DNA from: Altererythrobacter sp. KTW20L
Lineage (GTDB): Bacteria > Pseudomonadota > Alphaproteobacteria > Sphingomonadales > Sphingomonadaceae
Direction of reading: 5' to 3'
NCBI RefSeq assembly: GCF_023501975.1
Contig: NZ_JAMFLH010000002.1
Location: forward strand, 62,001 to 126,000
DNA length: 64,000 nt
The position numbers and the translations under genes are program-made. Shown one piece after another: positions 45,408-54,008 of this stretch (within the stretch, counting starts at the first letter, position 1; every line of letters starts with the position of its first letter). The notes beneath the pieces were generated by a model that had not been told where the DNA came from, made no database searches, and saw only the letters and a program-made list of their open reading frames with translations.

Positions 45408-46295
45408 ATGTACAGGAATCTCATAACATTGGCCCTGGCGGCAGGGTGCGCCAGCGCAGTGGCCAGCGTCCCGGCACTGGCCAACGACGTAGAGCTGGTG
45501 CGCTGCGAACAAAGCCTGGGCAGCGTGGCGCTGGTCGATGGCGCCGGAGCCGGTTGGCAGCAGTGGAACCTTGGCAGCCCGCGCGCCCTGCTGATGCGGC
45601 TGGCCAGCGAATCGGGCTGCTTCACGCCGCACGCCGGTGGCGCAGAACCCGCCCGGTTCCTGATGACCGCAGTGGCCGGGACCGAGGAAGAGGTGGACCA
45701 GGGTGTCAACCTTGCCACTACCGCCGCCACCGAGGCCCTGGTCCGCAGCGGAGCCGCTGCCAGCGTATTGCGCAGCGTGCCATTCGGCGGGTCGGCACTT
45801 GGCATGCTGGGCGGGCTTGGCGGCACGCGCCGCACCGTCGCCGCGGGCCTCACCGTGGTCAGCCCGGCCACTGGCCAGCCGATCGCGTCGGGCACCGGGA
45901 CGGTCCGTTCGTCGAGCCTCAGCTTCCGGGGGTCCAGCGGCGGCTGGGCGCGCGGCGTGGCAGAGACGACCGGCTATGCCGACAGCCGCGATGGCCAGAA
46001 ACTGACCGAAGCCTTCATCATCGCCTTCAATGAAGTGGTGGCGCAGAACGCAGCCTTGGCTGCCGCGCCGCAGCCGGGCGCGGCCATGGCGGCAGCTGAC
46101 CCTGCAGCCGGTCCCTCTGCCGTAGCTGCAGTCGATACCGTGATGCGCGCAGCAGCCGCAGCCGATGCCGCCGAAGTCCGCAGCCTGCGCGCTGGCACTG
46201 AACTGGTGCCGACCGGCAACCGTGATGGCCTGTGGGTCGAGGCGGCCGACAACTTCGGCACCAAGGGCTGGGTCTCGGTCGAAGACCTGCGCTGA
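45408..46295 (+). CDS. Secreted protein with CsgG-like and SH3-like regions
   Basis: About 295 residues with a signal peptide (ITLALAAGCASAVASVPALA). The first mature part (VRCEQSLGSVALVDG...GSPRALLMRLASESGCF) resembles a CsgG/HfaB-like secreted family common in sphingomonads. An Ala-rich linker (about 225-255) leads to a C-terminal bacterial SH3-like domain (RSLRAGTELVPTGNRDGLWVEA). It may take part in a surface or cell-wall structure; no partner genes are adjacent. AAAGGGGG lies just before the ATG. A 12-bp terminator follows. Confidence 0.72.
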   Translation: MYRNLITLALAAGCASAVASVPALANDVELVRCEQSLGSVALVDGAGAGWQQWNLGSPRALLMRLASESGCFTPHAGGAEPARFLMTAVAGTEEEVDQGVNLATTAATEALVRSGAAASVLRSVPFGGSALGMLGGLGGTRRTVAAGLTVVSPATGQPIASGTGTVRSSSLSFRGSSGGWARGVAETTGYADSRDGQKLTEAFIIAFNEVVAQNAALAAAPQPGAAMAAADPAAGPSAVAAVDTVMRAAAAADAAEVRSLRAGTELVPTGNRDGLWVEAADNFGTKGWVSVEDLR

Positions 46296-46360
46296 CAGGA
46301 CCATTCCCCCGGAGCCTGGCGGTGTCACGACCCTTCATCGCCCGGCTCCGGACAAGGGAA

Positions 46361-46395
46361 GGGCGCGGATGGCCCAAACCATCCGCGCCCTTTTT
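46361..46395 (+). terminator. Rho-independent terminator after the CsgG/SH3-like gene
   Basis: Perfect 12-bp stem GGGCGCGGATGG (46361-46372)/CCATCCGCGCCC (46379-46390), 6-base loop, then five T. The strongest terminator in the window. Confidence 0.92.
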
Positions 46396-46436
46396 GATTC
46401 CCCTGGTCCGTTGCCGGACCACCTACGCAAGGCCGG

Positions 46437-46796
46437 TCAGGCCGGAAGCGCGTCCTTGGCCTGCTTGATGATCAGGCCGAAAGCTTCAGCCTGGTTCATC
46501 GCCAGGTCGGCCATGACCTTGCGGTCAAGCTCGATCCCGGCCAGCTTGGTGCCGTGCATGAACTGCGAATAGGTCAGGCCTTCGGCCCGGACTGCCGCAT
46601 TGATGCGCTGGATCCACAGGGCGCGGAAGTTGCGCTTGTTGATCTTGCGGTCGCGATAGGCGTACTGGCCGGCCTTCTCGACCGCCTGGCGCGCAACGCG
46701 AATGGTGTTCTTGCGGCGGCCGCGATAGCCCTTGGCCTGTTCGAGTATCCGCTTGTGCTTGGCGCGCGTGGTGACGCCGCGTTTGATGCGTGACAT
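46437..46796 (-). CDS. rplT: 50S ribosomal protein L20
   Basis: 119 residues, the normal length. The start [15 protein letters not shown] and the interior [26 protein letters not shown] are diagnostic for L20. It binds 23S rRNA domains early in assembly and in many bacteria represses its own operon. It follows rpmI by 12 bases. The usual upstream infC is not here. Confidence 0.98.
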   Translation of the reverse strand: MSRIKRGVTTRAKHKRILEQAKGYRGRRKNTIRVARQAVEKAGQYAYRDRKINKRNFRALWIQRINAAVRAEGLTYSQFMHGTKLAGIELDRKVMADLAMNQAEAFGLIIKQAKDALPA

Positions 46797-46808
46797 GCCT
46801 TATACTCC

Positions 46809-47012
46809 TCAGCTCAGCCCGTAGGGCGCCCACAACTTGATCGTCCGTGCATCGGGCTCGGAGATCACCTTGGTGCCGCGGTTCTGGCGGATGTACTTGG
46901 CATTGTGGCTGATCAGGCGGTGGCGCTTTCCGGCGACACCATGCTTGACCTTGCCGTTGGCGGTGATCTTGAAGCGCTTCTTCACACCGCTCTTGGTCTT
47001 CAGCTTGGGCAT
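46809..47012 (-). CDS. rpmI: 50S ribosomal protein L35
   Basis: 67 residues. [21 protein letters not shown] and [16 protein letters not shown] are diagnostic for L35. The ATG at 47012 has AAGGAG-like sequence upstream; the longer frame to 47042 is not needed. Two-gene unit with rplT, with no infC immediately upstream. Confidence 0.97.
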   Translation of the reverse strand: MPKLKTKSGVKKRFKITANGKVKHGVAGKRHRLISHNAKYIRQNRGTKVISEPDARTIKLWAPYGLS

Positions 47013-47171
47013 TTTCGTCTCCTTCAAAAGGGACACGTCCAACCAGCCCTGGCAGCCCTTGTGGCCAGACCGGCAGATGAATCACGTGTCAGTGAAGCGC
47101 GGGCGTTTAGGCAGGAGTCGGAGAAAAGGCAAGGGGCTGGTGCAGAGCATGACCCCGGCCCCCGATTCCGC

Positions 47172-50105
47172 CTATCCTCCTACGAACACGAAGGGTGCCC
47201 AGATCGCCGGATGGGCCGCGCCGTCAACCGAAGCGTCGGCGATCAGCGCAAGCTTGGCCTGGCGCAGGGCCTCTGCCGGATCGAGACCCCGTGCAGCCCC
47301 TTCGGCCGTAGCCACGCTGAGCCGCGCCGCCACATCGTCGCGCACCCGCCAGTGCGAGGCGAGCAGGCTTTGAGCCCCAGCATAGAGAAAGGCCTGGGCC
47401 AAGCCGCCGAAAGCAGCATCGTCCATGCTGTTGCCCGAGGCCGAATTGCAGGCCGACAGCACCACCCAGCGCGCCGTCAGGTTCAGCGCGGCGATCTCGG
47501 ACGTTGTCAGCAGGCCATCGCCCGCCTCCCCCGGCAACGGCGGCGAGAGGACCAGCGCGGCCTCCTCCAGCCCGTCGAGCTCCCCTGCCATCAGGCCGTG
47601 GGTGGCGAAGGTAATGATGTCGGCGGAGTCCAGGCCAAGCGAGCCAAGCGCCGCTTCGGTCGCCTCCGGCCCTGCCAGGATACGCGATTCCCCGGCGTCT
47701 ACCGCTCTTGCCATGGCCGCCAGCTCGCCCGCCGCCAGTCCGAGCGGCCCGAGATCGGCAATGCGCCGTGCATTGTCCGGGCCACGAAAAGCCAGCGTCG
47801 TCGTCGCTGTCGGCAGGGCGGCATCGGGAAGTGCTGGCGCACCGACCCCGACAAAGCGGTCGTAGGACCGCTCCCACTGGCCCGCATCGCTCCGGCCTGC
47901 CCGCGCCGGATCGATCGGGTAGGCAAAGGCATGGCGTTCCAGCGCGAACCGTCCCGCCGCACCACTTTCCTTCAGAATCGAAAGCGGCAAGCGCGCCAGT
48001 TCGCCCCGCGCAATCACGTTGACCCGCGACTTGCTGTCCAGCACTGCTCGGATCGCGGGAGTGAAGAGCGCATCGTGCAGCACCTCGCTCGCCTCGCTGT
48101 CGAACGGAGCCAGGCCCGCCAGCCCGGCATCGAGATTGGTCCGCAGCCGGGTCACCAGTTCGCCGATTTCCAGGGTGCTCAGGCCCGCATCATCTGCCAC
48201 CACGCCATCGGACGTGACCGCAAAGATGCGCGTCTGCACATCCGCTTCGACGATGAACAGCAAGGCGGCGTCGGCGCCCAGTCGCTGCTGCATCTCCGCC
48301 AGTCCGACCGGGCGCAAAAGCGGCGCGGCCAGGTCGCCCTGCCGAGCCAGTTCCTCCGACAGCTCACTGATCGAGGCTTCGATCGCGGCCATGGCCCCCT
48401 GGTCTCCGGCCAGGGCCGCCCGCTGGAACGAGGCAAGCGCCGCCTCGCGCCGCTCCAGCAAGTCCTGCCGCACCCGCAAGGCGGCCGCCACTGCCGGATC
48501 ACCCGCCTCGTCGCGCTGGACTGCACGCAGCAATGAGCGTTCCGAAGCGCCGATGCCCTTGTACTGCGCCAGGTCGAAGGCAAGCGCACCATCGCCAAGG
48601 TCGCCGGCTGCCAGCATGGCCCAGCCGAGCGCCAGTTCGATATCCCCGTCGCGCCCTCCGCCGGCTCCTTCGCCTTCGACCTGCCCGCGCCAGGTGGCGA
48701 GCAGGTGGGGCACGGTTTCGTCGAGCAGGCGCCGCGCCAGCGCCGCGTCACCCGCGCGCGCCTCGGCGAGGGCGCGCAGGGCCTGCCCTTCCTGTGCAGC
48801 GCTGGAAAATTGTTCCGGCCGGTCGGCAAAGCCTTCGTCCAACTCGGCCAGCAGGGGCAGCGCCTCGGCCCAGCGGTTCACACGGCCAAGTTGCAGCGCC
48901 AGCATCTGCAAGTAGTATTGCCGGTCGTAGTGTCCCTGCGGCCGGTTGGCGCGGAAGAAATCGAGCACCGCGCGGTATTCGGCCAGCCCTTCGTCCACCC
49001 GGTCGAGCGAGATGAGGATACCAGCCAGCTTCAAGCGGGCCTCGAGGGTTTGCGGAGCGGTCGCCCCCTGGCTTTCGGTCAGCACACGGGCGGTATATTC
49101 GGCCAGCGGCAGGGTGTCCGCGGCCCGGTGCTGGGCCGTCAATGCGGCGATGAGGTTCAGCCGGGCCTCTGCCGCGGCGGGCGATTCGGGTCCGAATGCC
49201 TCCTCGCGGATGACAAGCGCACGGCGGGCCAGCCCTTCGCTCTCGGCCAGCTGGCCGCTGCGCAATAGCAGGTTGGAGCCGTTGAGCATGATCGTGGCGA
49301 GGCGCGGATGATCGGGCCCCATCAGCGGCCCGAACCGCACCAGCGCGGCACGCAAGACCTGCTCACCCTCGCTCCGCCGCCCGGCTTCGATCAGGGTATA
49401 GATGCGGTTGTTGGCATTGACCGCCAGGGCATCGTGCAATTCGGCATTGCCGGGATCGGCGGCGAGCAGCCGTTCGCCGATCTCCAGCGCCTCGTCCCCC
49501 AGTTCCAGCGCACGGTCGATGTTGCCCTGGCCGCGTTCGGACCAGGCAAGGTTGTTGAGGCCCGTCACCAGCGCCGGGGTGCCTTCGGGGGCATCCTCGC
49601 GCCACAGATCCACCGCCCGCCGCTGGTATTCCAGCGCCTCGTCATTGCGTCCGAGCGCCTGCATGACCACGGCCAGGTTGTTGGTGTTCTCGATATAGTC
49701 CTGCCGGTACTGCGGCCCGGCGGCGGCATAGATGTCGATCGCGGTACCCAGCAGGCCGGCCAGCGGCTCGATCTCCCCCATGATGAAGTAGGTGAAGGCC
49801 AGCTCGCCTTTCAGCTTTTCCAGTTCCGGGTGCGGATCGGGATAGATCGTGGCCGCATAGTCCACCACCGCGCCATAGGCAGCGCGATAGGCGCGTGGAT
49901 CGACCATCTTGTCGATGGCGTTGGCTGCTTCGAGCAACCCGTCCAGCCGCTCCTGCTGCTGCGGATCGAGCTCGATTACCGGAAAGGCGCCGGCCTGTTC
50001 GGTGACGGCATCCTGGGCGAAGGCGGCAGGGGCACAAAATGCCCCAAGGCACATCGCCGATACCGCCAGCCCTCGCAGACGGACCTTGCGCAACCGATCA
50101 CGCAT
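47172..50105 (-). CDS. Secreted TPR-CHAT domain protein
   Basis: 977 residues. A signal peptide (cleavage near AFA-QDA, residue 30) is followed by many TPR-type helices (about 80-530, for example NNLAVVMQALGRNDEALEYQRRAV). The last ~330 residues are a CHAT (caspase HetF associated with TPRs) peptidase-like domain with the catalytic pair H836 (FATHGLM) and C886 (LSACNSA), and the usual ending AHPAIWAPFVFVGG. Both catalytic residues are intact, so it may be an active protease in the periplasm. Substrate and biological role are unknown. No gasdermin, RAMP or other CHAT-system partner lies next to it. Confidence 0.88.
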   Translation of the reverse strand: MRDRLRKVRLRGLAVSAMCLGAFCAPAAFAQDAVTEQAGAFPVIELDPQQQERLDGLLEAANAIDKMVDPRAYRAAYGAVVDYAATIYPDPHPELEKLKGELAFTYFIMGEIEPLAGLLGTAIDIYAAAGPQYRQDYIENTNNLAVVMQALGRNDEALEYQRRAVDLWREDAPEGTPALVTGLNNLAWSERGQGNIDRALELGDEALEIGERLLAADPGNAELHDALAVNANNRIYTLIEAGRRSEGEQVLRAALVRFGPLMGPDHPRLATIMLNGSNLLLRSGQLAESEGLARRALVIREEAFGPESPAAAEARLNLIAALTAQHRAADTLPLAEYTARVLTESQGATAPQTLEARLKLAGILISLDRVDEGLAEYRAVLDFFRANRPQGHYDRQYYLQMLALQLGRVNRWAEALPLLAELDEGFADRPEQFSSAAQEGQALRALAEARAGDAALARRLLDETVPHLLATWRGQVEGEGAGGGRDGDIELALGWAMLAAGDLGDGALAFDLAQYKGIGASERSLLRAVQRDEAGDPAVAAALRVRQDLLERREAALASFQRAALAGDQGAMAAIEASISELSEELARQGDLAAPLLRPVGLAEMQQRLGADAALLFIVEADVQTRIFAVTSDGVVADDAGLSTLEIGELVTRLRTNLDAGLAGLAPFDSEASEVLHDALFTPAIRAVLDSKSRVNVIARGELARLPLSILKESGAAGRFALERHAFAYPIDPARAGRSDAGQWERSYDRFVGVGAPALPDAALPTATTTLAFRGPDNARRIADLGPLGLAAGELAAMARAVDAGESRILAGPEATEAALGSLGLDSADIITFATHGLMAGELDGLEEAALVLSPPLPGEAGDGLLTTSEIAALNLTARWVVLSACNSASGNSMDDAAFGGLAQAFLYAGAQSLLASHWRVRDDVAARLSVATAEGAARGLDPAEALRQAKLALIADASVDGAAHPAIWAPFVFVGG

Positions 50106-50208
50106 CTTGGCAATCCTCCCCGCAGAATTCCCGCCCCGGCCTGGTGCGACCGGAGCAGTCTAGCGCGAAAGGCGGGACGTGCCAGACCCTATGAGGGCGG
50201 AGGTGGCC

Positions 50209-51003
50209 TCAGCCCTGCCCGCCCATGGCCTCCAGCACGTCCTCCAGCCGCGCCGGATCGCCCAGCGCCAGTACGTGGCCTTCCGATCCCGCATGGAGAG
50301 GGTCGCCGTTCCAGTCGCACATCAATCCGCCTGCGCCTTCGACCACGGGCACCAGGGCGGCAAAATCGTGCAGCTTGAGGCCCGCTTCGCAGACCACGTC
50401 GATATGGCCGCTCGCGAGGCAGGCGTAGTTGTAGCAGTCGCCGCCCATCACCATGCGCTTGTGATCGGTCTTGGCGGCGAGCGCCATGAACACCTCGCCT
50501 TCCTGCTGGCTGAAGTACTGCGGGCCGGTGGTCGCAACGGTGGCGCCAGCGAGTTCGCGGCATGAGCGGGTGGTGACCGGCTGGCCGTTGAACGTGGTGC
50601 CCTGCCCCGCCACGCCCAGCCAGCGTTCGCCCTGCACCGGCTGGTCGATCATGCCCAGCACCGGGAAACCATCGACCAGCAGCGCGATCAGCGTGCCGAA
50701 GGTGGCCCGCCCCGCCAGGAATGCCGTGGTGCCGTCGATCGGGTCGAGCACCCACTGGCGGCCGGAACGGCCTTCCTCCACGCCGAATTCCTCGCCATGG
50801 ACACTGTCCTGCGGCACTTCGGCCTTGAGGATGCGGCGCATGGCTTCTTCGGCGCTGCGGTCGGCGATAGTTACAGGGGTGGCATCGCCTTTGGCTTCGC
50901 TTGCCAGGCCGCTGCGGAAGTGCGGCAGGATTTCCGCCCGCGCCGCATCGGCGAGGCGGTGGGCCAGCGCGATTTCGGCGGCCAGGCTAATCGCCCGGCT
51001 CAT
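50209..51003 (-). CDS. hisN: Histidinol-phosphatase, inositol-monophosphatase family
   Basis: 264 residues. Metal motifs: TIADRSAEEAMR, HGEEFG, and DPIDGTTAF (the family signature), with the late GHIDVVCEAGLKLHDFAALVPVVEGAGG typical of HisN rather than SuhB. It would dephosphorylate histidinol phosphate in histidine synthesis. Its ATG overlaps the cupin stop by 4 bases; it ends the prs-cupin-hisN unit. Confidence 0.9.
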   Translation of the reverse strand: MSRAISLAAEIALAHRLADAARAEILPHFRSGLASEAKGDATPVTIADRSAEEAMRRILKAEVPQDSVHGEEFGVEEGRSGRQWVLDPIDGTTAFLAGRATFGTLIALLVDGFPVLGMIDQPVQGERWLGVAGQGTTFNGQPVTTRSCRELAGATVATTGPQYFSQQEGEVFMALAAKTDHKRMVMGGDCYNYACLASGHIDVVCEAGLKLHDFAALVPVVEGAGGLMCDWNGDPLHAGSEGHVLALGDPARLEDVLEAMGGQG

Positions 51004-51428
51004 TCGTCTGCCGGTGCCGTTGCGGGAACAGACAGGGGGTCGCCTTCGTCATGCACCCGCACAATGATCGCGCGGATGCCCTGCGGTCCCGCCTTGGGCG
51101 TGTGGGGCAGCATCCGCGGGATCACGAAGGTCTCGCCCGCCACGATCTCGCGCGCCTCCATGCCCTCGATCTCGACCAGCGCGCTGCCTTCGGTGACGTA
51201 GAGATACTCTTCCCACAGATGGTAGTGCGCTTCGCCCACCGCATTGGGCGGCAGGTGGAGATCGGCCACGATCAGCTCGTGTCCGGGCGCGGCGTGGACT
51301 TCCTCGTTGAACACCGGGTTCGAGCCGAACGGCGGGGTGTAACCCTGGGGCTGAGCGATTGCCCCCGTGGCACATCCGGCCAGCACCAGGGCGAGCGGAA
51401 GGGCGAGCTGGTGAAAGGGCGCGCGCAT
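51000..51428 (-). CDS. Cupin-domain lipoprotein
   Basis: About 142 residues. A lipoprotein-type signal with lipobox LAGC is followed by one cupin barrel, with metal-binding histidines and acid in EAHYHLWEEYLYV and the second motif near PRMLPHTP. Function unknown; cupins at the membrane may bind sugars or metals. The ATG overlaps the prs stop by one base (TGATG). It sits between prs and hisN, though its lipid anchor argues against a role in their cytosolic pathway. Confidence 0.85.
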   Translation of the reverse strand: MRAPFHQLALPLALVLAGCATGAIAQPQGYTPPFGSNPVFNEEVHAAPGHELIVADLHLPPNAVGEAHYHLWEEYLYVTEGSALVEIEGMEAREIVAGETFVIPRMLPHTPKAGPQGIRAIIVRVHDEGDPLSVPATAPADE

Positions 51429-52363
51429 CAGTCGAACAGGCTCGAAACCGAGCTTTCGTCGGCGATGCGGCGCACTGCCTCGCCTACCAGCGGGGCGATA
51501 GTCAGGACGCGGATCTTCGATGATTCCACCGTCGCCTCGGTCGGGCGGATAGTGTCGGTGATGACCAGTTCCTTCATGCAGCTTCCCTCGATCCGCGCAA
51601 CGGCCCCGCCCGACAGCACGCCGTGGGTAATATAGGCCGTCACGCCTTTCGCGCCAGCTGCCAGCAGTGCCTCGGCAGCATTGCACAAGGTGCCGCCCGA
51701 ATCGATGATATCGTCGATCATGATGCAGTTGCGGCCCTTCACGTCGCCGATGATGTTCATCACCTCGCTCTCGCCCGGACGCTCCCGGCGCTTGTCGACG
51801 ATGGCCAGCGGGGCATTGTCGAGCCGCTTGGCCAGCGAGCGGGCGCGGACCACGCCGCCCACATCGGGCGACACGACCATCAGGTCGGTATCGCCATAAC
51901 GCGCCTGGATATCTGCGGCCATGACCGGGGCTGCGAACAGGTTGTCGGTCGGGATATCAAAGAAGCCTTGGATCTGCCCGGCGTGGAGGTCCACGGCCAG
52001 CACCCTGTCTGCCCCCGCCTCGGTGATCAGGTTGGCCACCAGCTTGGCCGAGATCGGCGTGCGCGGGCCGGGTTTGCGATCCTGCCGGCCATAGCCGAAA
52101 TAGGGCACCACGGCGGTGATCCGCTTGGCAGACGCGCGGCGCAGCGCATCGATGCAGATCAGCAGTTCCATCAGGTTGTCATTGGCCGGGAAGCTGGTGG
52201 ACTGGACGATGAAGACGTCCTCGCCGCGCACGTTCTCGTGGATTTCGACGAACACTTCCTCGTCGGCAAAGCGGCGGACGCTGGCATCGGTCAGCGGCAC
52301 TTCGAGATAGCCTGCGATTGCCCGTGCCAGCGGCAGGTTGGCGTTGCCGGACATGATCTTCAT
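51428..52363 (-). CDS. prs: Ribose-phosphate pyrophosphokinase
   Basis: 311 residues, makes PRPP from ribose-5-phosphate and ATP for nucleotide, histidine and tryptophan synthesis. Seen: [16 protein letters not shown], the flexible-loop [11 protein letters not shown]-like [22 protein letters not shown] and the PRPP-binding signature [12 protein letters not shown]. The ATG at 52363 fits the family; an upstream ATG at 52417 adds 18 non-conserved residues. PRPP is also the first substrate of histidine synthesis, consistent with hisN in the same unit. Confidence 0.96.
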   Translation of the reverse strand: MKIMSGNANLPLARAIAGYLEVPLTDASVRRFADEEVFVEIHENVRGEDVFIVQSTSFPANDNLMELLICIDALRRASAKRITAVVPYFGYGRQDRKPGPRTPISAKLVANLITEAGADRVLAVDLHAGQIQGFFDIPTDNLFAAPVMAADIQARYGDTDLMVVSPDVGGVVRARSLAKRLDNAPLAIVDKRRERPGESEVMNIIGDVKGRNCIMIDDIIDSGGTLCNAAEALLAAGAKGVTAYITHGVLSGGAVARIEGSCMKELVITDTIRPTEATVESSKIRVLTIAPLVGEAVRRIADESSVSSLFD

Positions 52364-52498
52364 GGCTCTGGCCCTCTGGTTGCGCGCCAGAATCGTCGCA
52401 AGGACTTTTCGCCGCATGGATTGGTCGCCCCGCCTCTAAACCAGCGTCACATGATTGCAACCTGTGGCGACGGGCAGGTTGGGGAAATGGACTTTGCC

Positions 52499-53491
52499 TT
52501 ACGGCCGATGCTCGGCCCTGATCCAGCGGACAGTGCCGGTCGAGGCGCGCATCACGACCGAATGGGTGGTGAGCAGCGCCGTGCCATCCTTGCGCCTGCT
52601 GTGCCGCACGCCATCTAGCAGCGAACCGTCGGTCACGCCGGTGGCGGCGAAAATGCAGTCGCCGCGCGCCAGGTCTTCCAGCCGGTAGATCCGGTCGAGA
52701 TCGGTGATGCCGCATTCGTGGGCGCGGCGGCGCTCCTCGTCGTTGCGGAACATCAGGCGGCCCTCGAACTGCCCGCCCACGCAGCGCAGCGCTGCCGCCG
52801 CCAGCACGCCTTCGGGCGCACCGCCGGAGCCCATATAGAGGTCGATCGTGCAATCGGGGTCGGCAGTCGCCATCACCCCCGCGATGTCCCCGTCGCCGAG
52901 CAACTGGATGCCGCAGCCGATGGCACGCAGCTTGCTGATAAGGTCGGCATGGCGCGGCCGGTCGAGCACGCAGACCATCAGTTCGGCAGGAGCGACGCCT
53001 TTCGCATCGGCCACGGCGGCGATATTCTCCTCCGCCGACTTGGCCAGGCTGACCACGCCATCGGGCAGGCCGGGGCCCACGGCGATCTTTTCCATGTAGA
53101 TGTCGGGCGCATTGAGCAGGCAGCCCTTGCCGGCGATCGCCAGCACGGCCAGCGCATTGGTCCCGGCCTTGGCGGTGATCGTGGTGCCTTCCAGCGGATC
53201 GACAGCGATGTCGATGGCCGGGCCGGTGCCGGGTGCCGCGCCCAGCTTCTCGCCGATGTAGAGCATCGGCGCCCGGTCGCGCTCACCCTCGCCGATCACC
53301 ACCGTGCCATCGACCGGCATCAGGTCGAAAGCGGCGCGCATGGCCTTTACCGCAGCATCGTCGGCGGCAGTCTCGTCGCCCCGGCCGACCAACCGCGCGG
53401 CTGCCATGGCGGCGGCCTCGGTCACGCGGACCAGCTCCATCACCAGCACCCGGTCGAGTGTTGCTGTGGCCTCAATCGCAGAGCTATTCAT
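52499..53491 (-). CDS. glpX: Class II fructose-1,6-bisphosphatase
   Basis: About 330 residues, GlpX-type gluconeogenic phosphatase. Metal and phosphate sites: VVIGEGERDRAPML, DIAVDPLEGTT and the late GGAPEGVLAAAALRC. The ATG at 53491 (MNSSAIEA) is chosen over a TTG two codons before. In alphaproteobacteria the homologue often follows hom; here hom lies about 0.5 kb away behind a convergent secreted-protein gene, so the association is loosened. Confidence 0.94.
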   Translation of the reverse strand: MNSSAIEATATLDRVLVMELVRVTEAAAMAAARLVGRGDETAADDAAVKAMRAAFDLMPVDGTVVIGEGERDRAPMLYIGEKLGAAPGTGPAIDIAVDPLEGTTITAKAGTNALAVLAIAGKGCLLNAPDIYMEKIAVGPGLPDGVVSLAKSAEENIAAVADAKGVAPAELMVCVLDRPRHADLISKLRAIGCGIQLLGDGDIAGVMATADPDCTIDLYMGSGGAPEGVLAAAALRCVGGQFEGRLMFRNDEERRRAHECGITDLDRIYRLEDLARGDCIFAATGVTDGSLLDGVRHSRRKDGTALLTTHSVVMRASTGTVRWIRAEHRP

Positions 53492-53537
53492 CGGCAATTC
53501 ACTCGCTTGGCGGAAGGTGGCGCAGGCTTAGGGCGGG

Positions 53538-54008
53538 GTGGTGATGATGTCGAGATTATTGGCCGCGCCCCTTTTCTTCGCAATGGGTTCTGCCCCCCTG
53601 CTCGCCCAGGAGCCCGCGCCTGCGATCACCGCCGAGGAAGCGATCGCAATCGCCGAGGACCGCTGGTCGATCCTCGTCCCCGAGGTCAATCCCTGCGCCG
53701 TGGCGCGGGACAACGCCGATCCCGATGTCATCGTCGTCTGCCGCGAGTGGGAGGACGGCGAGCGTTATACCTTCGATGCCCCAACTCGGGCCGATTCACG
53801 CGTCACCGGCAGCGGTGCCCCGCGGCCGCCAGACTTCGACGAATCGTGCCTGCGCAACCGCGGGCGGGAAAACTGCATGATGTTCGGCAAGGTCCCGCCC
53901 CCTGCCATCATGGTCGATTTTGACTCCCTGCCCGAAACCCCGGCCGATTCCGAAGCCGCGCGGCTCTATGGCGGACCGACAGATGCCGACCAGCCGCCCG
54001 GGGACTAG
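53538..54008 (+). CDS. Small secreted protein of unknown function
   Basis: 156 residues starting at GTG 53538 (ATGs at 53544 and 53547 are also possible). A signal peptide (LLAAPLFFAMGSAPLLA) is followed by a mature part rich in Glu, Asp and Pro with four cysteines (CAVAR, VVCRE, SCLRN, NCMMF), likely two disulfides. No known domain recognised. It lies between the divergent glpX and convergent hom genes and overlaps the hom stop by 4 bases. Confidence 0.7.
   Translation: MVMMSRLLAAPLFFAMGSAPLLAQEPAPAITAEEAIAIAEDRWSILVPEVNPCAVARDNADPDVIVVCREWEDGERYTFDAPTRADSRVTGSGAPRPPDFDESCLRNRGRENCMMFGKVPPPAIMVDFDSLPETPADSEAARLYGGPTDADQPPGD

Noticed and set aside
46405-46420. GGTCCG-TTGC-CGGACC hairpin as terminator of rplT
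   Set aside because: On the minus strand it is not followed by T residues; it may be part of the convergent terminator region but is not a clear terminator.
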